A DNA stretch of 12,185 bases from the NCBI GenBank assembly GCA_038222915.1, contig JBBRHH010000134.1:1-12185 (forward strand), read 5' to 3'. Below, in pieces: positions 7,251 to 12,185 of the stretch. A model generated the notes under the pieces. That model saw only the letters and a program-made list of their open reading frames with translations, was not told the DNA's origin and ran no database searches. Position numbers and translations under genes: made by a program. How positions within the stretch are numbered: position 1 is the stretch's first letter; each line of letters starts with the position of its first letter. The DNA comes from JBBRHH01 sp038222915. GTDB lineage: Bacteria > Planctomycetota > Phycisphaerae > Tepidisphaerales > Tepidisphaeraceae.

Positions 7251-7255
7251 AAGGA
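7250..7255 (+). promoter_or_regulatory. Shine-Dalgarno GAAGGA for the GT2 gene, touching the PAP2 stop codon
   Basis: GAAGGA begins with the last base of the PAP2 TAG stop (7248-7250) and lies five nt before ATG 7261. This supports translational coupling and favours ATG 7261 over the in-frame TTG at 7234. Confidence 0.65.
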
Positions 7256-7260
7256 CGTCA

Positions 7261-7989
7261 ATGACTGATGCCCCGTACTTGTCGCTGGTGATCCCCGCTT
7301 ACAACGAGCAGGAAGTCATTCCCACGTTGTTGCAACGTGTCTCCGCAACGCTGGCGACCATCAACAAACCTTTCGAAGTCGTCATCATCGACGACGGCAG
7401 CACCGACACCACCCCGCAACTGCTAGCCGAGGGAATGAAGCAGTTCCCCTGGCTCCGCGTCCTGCGCATGGCGAAAAACGGCGGCCAAAGCGCCGCCTTC
7501 GACGCCGGCTTCAAAATGGCCCACGGCCAGGTCATCGCCACCATCGACGCCGATCTGCAGAACGATCCCGAAGAAATCCCCCGCCTCCTCCCCATGCTCG
7601 ACGGCTACGACATGATCACCGGCTGGCGCAAAGACCGCCACGACACCAAATTCCGCCGCTTCCAAACCAAAACCGCCAACCGCATCCGCAACTGGCTAAG
7701 CCAGGAAACCATTCAAGACTCGGCCAGCAGCCTAAAGCTCTACAAGCGCCACTGCCTCGAAGGCCTCCAACTCTTCAACGGCATGCACCGCTTCTTCCCC
7801 ACCCTGGTCAAAATGCGCGGCTTCACCGTCCTCGAAACACCCGTAAAACATTCCCAACGCTTCGCCGGCACCGCAAAATACGGTTTCAAAAATCGCGCCT
7901 GGCGCGCGTTCATCGATCTGCTCGCAGTCCGCTGGATGAAACGCCGCTATCTCCGCTACGAAGTTACAGAAGTCCGGCCGCAAGGGTGA
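7261..7989 (+). CDS. Glycosyltransferase family 2, polyprenyl/dolichol-phosphate sugar transferase type
   Basis: The 242-residue protein has a GT-A fold: LSLVIPAYNEQEVI (7-20), the nucleotide-binding DDGSTD (44-49), NGGQSAAFDAGF (73-84), and the metal-binding IDADLQNDPEEI (95-106, DxD at 96-98). The segments GMHRFFPTLV (174-183) and RFAGTAKYGF (200-209) are typical of the DPM1/ArnC-like branch, which moves a sugar from a nucleotide donor to polyprenyl phosphate. No C-terminal membrane helices are present, so it would be a soluble or peripheral enzyme like single-domain DPM1. It is coupled to the PAP2 phosphatase (10-nt gap), consistent with making or recycling a lipid-linked sugar for envelope glycosylation. 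The donor sugar is unknown. Its TGA stop (7987-7989) overlaps the -35 element of the next unit's putative promoter. Confidence 0.9.
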   Translation: MTDAPYLSLVIPAYNEQEVIPTLLQRVSATLATINKPFEVVIIDDGSTDTTPQLLAEGMKQFPWLRVLRMAKNGGQSAAFDAGFKMAHGQVIATIDADLQNDPEEIPRLLPMLDGYDMITGWRKDRHDTKFRRFQTKTANRIRNWLSQETIQDSASSLKLYKRHCLEGLQLFNGMHRFFPTLVKMRGFTVLETPVKHSQRFAGTAKYGFKNRAWRAFIDLLAVRWMKRRYLRYEVTEVRPQG

Positions 7990-8021
7990 CGTTTCATCGC
8001 GCAACTGCGTATAATGATGAT
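7986..8021 (+). promoter_or_regulatory. Sigma-70-like promoter implying a leaderless mRNA
   Basis: A perfect TATAAT lies at 8010-8015. Upstream at 7986-7991, with an 18-nt spacer, is GTGACG, which keeps the TGAC core of TTGACA. Transcription would start about seven nt after the -10, that is, at or next to the A of ATG 8022, giving a leaderless message. The -35 overlaps the TGA of the GT2 gene. The element is the best sigma-70 match in this window by eye. Confidence 0.5.
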
Positions 8022-8237
8022 ATGGACCCCAAGCAACGTCCTAATCTCGGGAGATACTTAGACACGCTTCGGAAGATGACGCCCGAAGCGCGCCTCCTAA
8101 AGTCTTTTGATCTCACCAAATTCGCCAGGACGTTGTTTCGCGACGGGCTGCGGCGCAGGTTTCCAGACCTCGCGGAAGACAAGCTGAAGCAACTCATGCT
8201 GGAGCGTCTCGAAAAGTGTCACAACAGGAACTATTAA
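8022..8237 (+). CDS. Small basic helical protein, partner of the downstream nucleotidyltransferase
   Basis: A 71-residue protein rich in Arg, Lys, Leu and Phe, with a predicted helix-loop-helix layout: a variable start (1-18), TPEARLLKSFDLTKFARTLFRDGLRRR as helix-forming segments (20-46), the turn FPDL (47-50), then an amphipathic helix (51-65) and the tail CHNRNY. Small proteins with the TPE-x-RL, RFPDL and CHNRNY elements recur, as I recall, just upstream of nucleotidyltransferase-fold genes in planctomycetes and cyanobacteria; no function is established to my knowledge. Its last 22 nt overlap the start of the next gene in another frame. ATG 8022 is preferred because the family-like part begins just after it and the TATAAT lies six nt upstream. 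The alternative GTG 7986 overlaps the GT2 stop as GTGA and would add 12 residues. A toxin-antitoxin-like role is inference. Confidence 0.72.
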   Translation: MDPKQRPNLGRYLDTLRKMTPEARLLKSFDLTKFARTLFRDGLRRRFPDLAEDKLKQLMLERLEKCHNRNY

Positions 8238-8782
8238 AACAAGTCGTCGACGTCCTCGAACAGAGCGGCGTCGACTACATGGTGACCGGTTCAACCGTAT
8301 CTAGTCTCCAGGGAGAACCACGCGTCACGCATGACATCGATTTCGTCGTGACACTCACCGTCGCCTCCGCCAAGCCGCTCATTGAAGCTTTCCCTCCTCC
8401 GCGCTACTACGTTGACGAACATTCAATTCGTTCCGCCGTCTCCACACAAGGAATGTTTAACCTCATCGACGTTGACGAGGGAGACAAGGTCGATTTCTGG
8501 ATCCTGAAGAATGACCCTTACGACCAAAGCGCCTTCTCGCGCCGATACCGCGAAGAAGCAGTTGGCATCCGCTTCTTTGTTTCGCGCCCGGAAGACACCA
8601 TTCTTTCAAAGCTGAGATGGTCGGAAATGTGCGGAGGAAGTGAGAAGCAACTCCGCGACGCGCTGCGAGTCTATGAAGTCCAATACAGCCAACTCGATCT
8701 CAAATATCTCGACGATTGGGCCAATCAACTCAACGTGGAATCTGTGCTTCAGGATCTGAAGAAGCAGGCCCAGGTACTCTGA
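8216..8782 (+). CDS. Nucleotidyltransferase-fold protein (AbiEii/MNT or DUF6036-like)
   Basis: The 188-residue protein has a pol-beta-type nucleotidyltransferase core: MVTGSTVSSLQGEPR (22-36) with the GS triphosphate-contact pair at 25-26, T-x-DID with Asp40 and Asp42 as metal ligands, and KVDFWIL (91-97) with Asp93 as the likely third carboxylate. The C-terminal part has LSKLRWSEMCGGSEKQLRDALRVYEV and LDLKYLDDWANQL, a helical segment common in stand-alone AbiEii-like and DUF6036 proteins. Relatives act in toxin-antitoxin or defence modules by adding nucleotides to tRNA or proteins; the target here is unknown. The start is GTG 8216, inside the preceding small gene (22-nt overlap); residues 2-20 already look like family sequence, which supports it. 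GGAG at 8201-8204 is a distant Shine-Dalgarno (11-nt spacing), so translation probably depends on coupling. Catalytic residues look intact. Confidence 0.87.
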   Translation: MSQQELLKQVVDVLEQSGVDYMVTGSTVSSLQGEPRVTHDIDFVVTLTVASAKPLIEAFPPPRYYVDEHSIRSAVSTQGMFNLIDVDEGDKVDFWILKNDPYDQSAFSRRYREEAVGIRFFVSRPEDTILSKLRWSEMCGGSEKQLRDALRVYEVQYSQLDLKYLDDWANQLNVESVLQDLKKQAQVL

Positions 8783-8844
8783 CCCGCGCAGTTTGCTGAC
8801 TGCCTTCTTCGCCTTCGCCCACCTTCATGGTAAAACCCTCCCCC

Positions 8845-9684
8845 ATGAACATTGCCGGCCACGACATCGGTGTCTGCACCTGGTCCCTCAAACCCAAAGA
8901 CACCGCCGACATGATCGCCACGGTCAAGTCCCTCGGCCTTGAACATATACAACTCGCCCTCGCGCCCCTCGTCATGCTCGACGACAAACAAAAGCATTTC
9001 GAGCTGGGCCTCCTCCGCTCCTCCGGCCTGAAAATCACAGCCGGCATGATCAACTTTCCCGGCGAGGACTATTCTTCCATCGCCGCCATCCGCCAGAGCG
9101 GCGGCTTCGTCCCCGACGATTGGGATCTTCGCCGCCGCCTCTCCGTCCACTCCGGCGCACTCGCCGCCGAAATGGGGTTGACGCGCGTTTCCACCCATAT
9201 CGGTTTCATTCCCCCGTCCAGCTACCCGGCCTATTCAGTTTTGGTCGATCGCGTAAAAGAGATCGCCGCCTCCTTCGCCCCTGCCGGCATCGATTTGCTC
9301 ATGGAAACAGGCCAGGAAGAGGCAACCGAACTCCTCCAATTCCTCAACGACGTCGGCCAGAAAAACGTCGGCGTCAACTTCGATCCGGCCAACATGCTCA
9401 TGTACGGCGCGGGCGATCCCATCGAAGCCATCACCACCCTCGGCCGCCATATCCGCCACGTCCATGTGAAGGATGGCCGGATGTCGGAAAAGCCGGGCGT
9501 CGACTGGGGCACTGAAGTCCCCTTTGGCGTCGGCCAGGTCAAGGTCGGCATGCTCCTTGAACAGCTCCGATCAGTCGGATACCGCGGCCCGCTCGTCATC
9601 GAACGCGAGGCCGGCGACCAGCGCGTTGCAGATGTCCGAACCGCCATCGAGACCCTGAAAAAGGCTGCCGGCGGCGGTTCCTGA
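8845..9684 (+). CDS. Sugar phosphate isomerase/epimerase-like TIM-barrel protein (AP_endonuc_2 / xylose isomerase-like)
   Basis: The 279-residue TIM barrel probably isomerises or epimerises a sugar, inositol derivative or hydroxy-keto acid using a divalent metal in the cytoplasm. ATG 8845 (reading MNIAGHDIGVCTWSL) is chosen because the six extra residues from ATG 8827 do not look like family sequence; neither start has a clear Shine-Dalgarno. Likely metal ligands in order are Glu154 (LMETG), Asp180 (VNFDPANM), a His of HVHVKD (205-210) and Glu253 (LVIERE). His118 in STHIGFIP fits a substrate-side residue. The spacing matches the family that includes IolE, hydroxypyruvate isomerase and tagatose-type epimerases. 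It begins 62 nt after the nucleotidyltransferase gene, with no obvious functional link to it. Family sure; substrate not predictable. Confidence 0.88.
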   Translation: MNIAGHDIGVCTWSLKPKDTADMIATVKSLGLEHIQLALAPLVMLDDKQKHFELGLLRSSGLKITAGMINFPGEDYSSIAAIRQSGGFVPDDWDLRRRLSVHSGALAAEMGLTRVSTHIGFIPPSSYPAYSVLVDRVKEIAASFAPAGIDLLMETGQEEATELLQFLNDVGQKNVGVNFDPANMLMYGAGDPIEAITTLGRHIRHVHVKDGRMSEKPGVDWGTEVPFGVGQVKVGMLLEQLRSVGYRGPLVIEREAGDQRVADVRTAIETLKKAAGGGS

Positions 9685-9708
9685 ATGGCCTTTACGCCCG
9701 CGTTACCA

Positions 9709-9733
9709 ATTTTTCGAACACCCGGCGAAAAAT
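9709..9733. repeat. Perfect 8-bp inverted repeat in the spacer before the protease gene
   Basis: ATTTTTCG (9709-9716) and CGAAAAAT (9726-9733) are perfect reverse complements with a 9-nt centre (9717-9725). Because the arms end in A and T runs inside the stem and no T tract follows the 3' arm, it does not look like an intrinsic terminator. A TATAGAAT sequence begins five nt later (9738-9745) and could be a -10 element, in which case the dyad would be placed like an operator. The function is speculative. Confidence 0.35.
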
Positions 9734-9859
9734 GAGGTATAGAATACTGCCAACCGGGATCGCGGGCCGGGTGAAACTTCTTCCCATGGCGTTACTCTCT
9801 GTACTGGAATCTGCTGTAATCGCACGTGCCACGGATGGCATGGGTGTACTGTTGCCGTG

Positions 9860-9865
9860 TACAAT
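9860..9865 (+). promoter_or_regulatory. Possible -10 element of the S41 protease gene
   Basis: TACAAT matches five of six bases of the -10 consensus and would give a leader of about 43 nt to ATG 9915. No good -35 lies at 16-18 nt upstream, so this is weak. The rest of the 230-nt spacer 9685-9914 holds only the dyad at 9709-9733; I see no gene or RNA structure in it. Confidence 0.25.
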
Positions 9866-9914
9866 GCGGCTCCCTGTCCGGTCTAGTAAGCAAATCTAGC
9901 TGAAAGCGACTGTT

Positions 9915-12185
9915 ATGACGTTTACTAAGCAAACTCTCCGCCGTTCTGTTTTGGCGCTGGCATTGTCTGCCGGGGTCGGTATCCCGTTGTTCTCCCGCGC
10001 CGAAGGGCCGGCCGACAGCACCACTCTCGCCCAGGCGGATGAACTCAAAAGCAAGGCCTTCGCCGCCCTCAAGGCCGGCAAGTTTGATGTCACCAACGAA
10101 TATCTCGCCAAGGCCGCCGAGATCGATCCCAAGCTCAAGGAGATCTCCGACTGGACCAGGCAGTTCGAGGCACAGCGCAAGGAATTCACCGACGAGCGCC
10201 ACAAGGAATACGACAAGGCCTACAACGACGTGCAGCTTCTCCTGAAGAACCACAAGGAGAGCTACGCCATCGACGCCGCCTCCCGCGCCTACGTCCTCTC
10301 CGACAACAAGAAAGACTTCGCCAAAATCGCCTGGGTGAGCGACCTGATCAAACAGACCTCCGAGATGGGCAGGAAGTACGAAACCGACGAGCAGTGGCTC
10401 AAAGCCATGCGGGTCTATTCCGACCTCAGCGCCGTTGAGCCCAGCGTGCCGGAGTGGAAGAACCTGCTGAAGGTCGCCACCCGCCGCATCCGCCTCCTCG
10501 CCATCTACTCCCCCGACGCGCTCAAGGGCGTCCAGGAAGCTGAGGCCAAAGACCGTGAAGAGGTCGACGCGCTCCTCAAGCCCACCACCAAGCCCGCCAA
10601 GCCTGCCACCAAGCCCGGCGACGAAAACCAGTTCAAGACCGACTGGAAAGACACCCTCAAGGGCGTCCAGATGCAGATGCTCCGCCAGTCGCTGGCGTAT
10701 GCCAATGACAACTACTACCGCGACGTAAGCTACAAGCAGCTCGCCATCGGCGGCATCAAGGCGCTCCGCGTGGTCGCAACCACAAAGGGCCTCGAAACAA
10801 CCTTCCCCAATCTCGGCACCGACGCCAAGAAGGCCGAGTTCGTCAAGTATCTCGACGACACCCTCGAAAACCTCAAGGGCGCCAAGGTGGAAGAAGGCAT
10901 CGACCTTCTCCGCAAGATCATCGGCAACCCCCGCTCGGCCGACAACGCCGTTCTCCTGGGCGACCTGCGCGTCGCCAACAAGAAGAGCGTCGAGCTTCCC
11001 GACGAAGTTCTGATCAGCGAATTCGCCGACGGCGCGTTCGGCGAGCTCGATCCGTTCAGCAACGTTATCTGGCCGACCGATCTCGAGGAGTTTAAGAAGC
11101 AGACCAAGGGTGAGTTCAGCGGCGTGGGTATCCAGATTCAGAGCGATGAAGACGGCAGTCTGAAGGTCGTCAGCCCGCTCGAGGATTCACCCGCGTTCAA
11201 GGCCGGTATCAAGGCCGGCGACATTGTCACCCACATTAATGGCAAGGTCGCCAAAGGTATCACCCTCAATCAGGCCGTGAAGCAGATCACCGGCCCGCCG
11301 CACACCGAAGTCTCGCTCACCATTCGCAGCAGCGACGGCACCAGCCGTGACGTCAAGCTCGACCGCCAGACCATCAAGGTCGCCAGCATCAAGGGCTGGA
11401 TGCGCGATGCCGACGCTGGCGGCTGGAATTACTGGCTCGATCCGCAGCAGAAGATCGGCTACATCCGCCTGACCAATTTTACCGAGACCACCTCGACCGA
11501 TCTCACCGCCGCTCTCAAGGTCATGAAGGCTGGCGACAAGGACGGCGTCCGCGGCTTCATCCTCGATCTGCGGTACGATCCGGGTGGGTTGCTCAGTGCT
11601 GCCACTGAAGTCTGCGACAAGTTCATCAAGGACGGTATCATCGTCAGTACGCACCCCGATCGGCCCACCGCCAACCAGGCCTCCCAGATGGATGCCGACC
11701 CGAACCACGAAAAGGTCGAAGTCCCCATGATCGTGCTGGTCAACCAGTACTCCGCCAGCGCCAGCGAGATCGTCTCTGGCGCGCTCAAGGACCATCACCG
11801 CGCCCTCATCGTCGGCGAGCGCACCTTCGGCAAGGGCAGCGTACAGATGCTCTTCCCACTCGCTGAGCGCAGCGCCTTCCTCAAGCTGACCACCAGCCAC
11901 TACTACCTCCCCAGCGGCCGCTGCCTCCACCGCGAAGAAAACTCCACCGAGTGGGGCGTCGATCCCGACGTCACCGTTGACATGACCCCCGAACAGATGC
12001 GCGGTGCCATCGATTCCCGCCAGGAATCAGACATCCTGCGCGAGAAGGGCCAGCTTCCCGTAAAGCCCGAAGCAGTCGAGAACGCGGTGGGCAAGGTCAA
12101 AAAGCACAAGGACCCGCTCCAGGCCGACGAGCAATTGTCAGCGGCACTGCTGCTGATGCGGCTTGAGCTCAACGGAGCCCCGTCC
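9915..12185 (+). CDS. S41-family C-terminal processing peptidase with PDZ domain, 3' end outside the window
   Basis: The frame is open from ATG 9915 to the window edge (757 codons, no stop). A signal peptide spans about 1-29 (hydrophobic core VLALALSAGVGIPLF, cleavage near SRA), so the enzyme is exported. Residues 35-220 are helical and TPR-like, followed by a Lys/Pro-rich linker (about 222-235), a second helical region (240-395), a PDZ domain (about 403-475, with GVGIQI and SPAFKAGIKAGD), and the S41 protease core. DLRYDPGGLL matches the substrate-pocket strand. The Ser-Lys dyad is visible: Ser615 in NQYSASASEIVSGAL and Lys640 in TFGKGSVQ, 25 residues apart as in E. coli Prc. This makes it a probably active periplasmic protease that trims C-termini. 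The roughly 400-residue helical region before the PDZ is much longer than in standard CtpA. The start lacks a clear Shine-Dalgarno. Confidence 0.93.
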   Translation, partial: MTFTKQTLRRSVLALALSAGVGIPLFSRAEGPADSTTLAQADELKSKAFAALKAGKFDVTNEYLAKAAEIDPKLKEISDWTRQFEAQRKEFTDERHKEYDKAYNDVQLLLKNHKESYAIDAASRAYVLSDNKKDFAKIAWVSDLIKQTSEMGRKYETDEQWLKAMRVYSDLSAVEPSVPEWKNLLKVATRRIRLLAIYSPDALKGVQEAEAKDREEVDALLKPTTKPAKPATKPGDENQFKTDWKDTLKGVQMQMLRQSLAYANDNYYRDVSYKQLAIGGIKALRVVATTKGLETTFPNLGTDAKKAEFVKYLDDTLENLKGAKVEEGIDLLRKIIGNPRSADNAVLLGDLRVANKKSVELPDEVLISEFADGAFGELDPFSNVIWPTDLEEFKKQTKGEFSGVGIQIQSDEDGSLKVVSPLEDSPAFKAGIKAGDIVTHINGKVAKGITLNQAVKQITGPPHTEVSLTIRSSDGTSRDVKLDRQTIKVASIKGWMRDADAGGWNYWLDPQQKIGYIRLTNFTETTSTDLTAALKVMKAGDKDGVRGFILDLRYDPGGLLSAATEVCDKFIKDGIIVSTHPDRPTANQASQMDADPNHEKVEVPMIVLVNQYSASASEIVSGALKDHHRALIVGERTFGKGSVQMLFPLAERSAFLKLTTSHYYLPSGRCLHREENSTEWGVDPDVTVDMTPEQMRGAIDSRQESDILREKGQLPVKPEAVENAVGKVKKHKDPLQADEQLSAALLLMRLELNGAPS

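Noticed and set aside
7986..8237. GTG 7986 as the start of the small gene (GTGA overlap with the GT2 stop)
   Set aside because: The added 12 residues look non-conserved and the best promoter lies inside them. Kept only as an alternative.
9709..9733. The dyad as an intrinsic terminator after the isomerase gene
   Set aside because: The stem is AT-rich and the 3' arm is followed by GAGG rather than a T run.

Overview
This window most likely comes from a planctomycete, with Phycisphaerae-like bacteria the best guess, or from an uncultured relative. The DNA is GC-rich (about 60 % by eye) with strong C/G preference at third codon positions, and Shine-Dalgarno motifs are clear at only some genes. 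Several families have planctomycete flavour: a secreted PQQ-type propeller opening with an RGPNGTG motif, a long S41 protease with a helical N-terminal extension, and a sugar isomerase-like TIM barrel. The assignment is inference from protein style; no rRNA or marker gene is present. I saw no tRNA, rRNA, CRISPR array, insertion sequence or integrase.

Layout. (1) 2-2195, plus strand: the C-terminal part of a helical repeat protein, an ADP-ribose-type Nudix hydrolase, and a YpdA-family FAD/NAD(P)H reductase. (2) 2192-5097, minus strand: a small class I SAM methyltransferase whose stop overlaps that of ypdA, and upstream of it a large exported Tyr/Trp-rich repeat protein. (3) 5098-5212: a divergent intergenic region. 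(4) 5213-7989, plus strand: the secreted beta-propeller, then a PAP2 lipid phosphatase and a GT2 polyprenyl-phosphate-type glycosyltransferase only 10 nt apart, which suggests joint work on an envelope lipid carrier or lipid. (5) 8022-8782, plus strand: a compact two-gene unit of a 71-residue basic helical protein overlapping, out of frame, a nucleotidyltransferase-fold protein of the AbiEii/MNT type. It has its own near-consensus promoter (TATAAT) placed so that the transcript would start at or next to the ATG. (6) 8845-9684: a sugar phosphate isomerase/epimerase-like TIM barrel. (7) 9685-9914: a 230-nt spacer with an 8-bp perfect dyad and a possible promoter. (8) 9915 to the window end: a PDZ-containing S41 C-terminal processing protease, cut at its 3' end.

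The strongest candidate for an undescribed system is region 5. It has the architecture of a toxin-antitoxin or minimal nucleotidyltransferase defence module: small partner first, overlapping genes, own promoter. However, the small partner does not match a classical antitoxin or a full HEPN domain. Other points of interest are a YpdA homologue lacking the cysteine expected at position 14, a PAP2 enzyme with PSGD in place of PSGH, and a fourfold internal Trp/Tyr repeat in the large exported protein.
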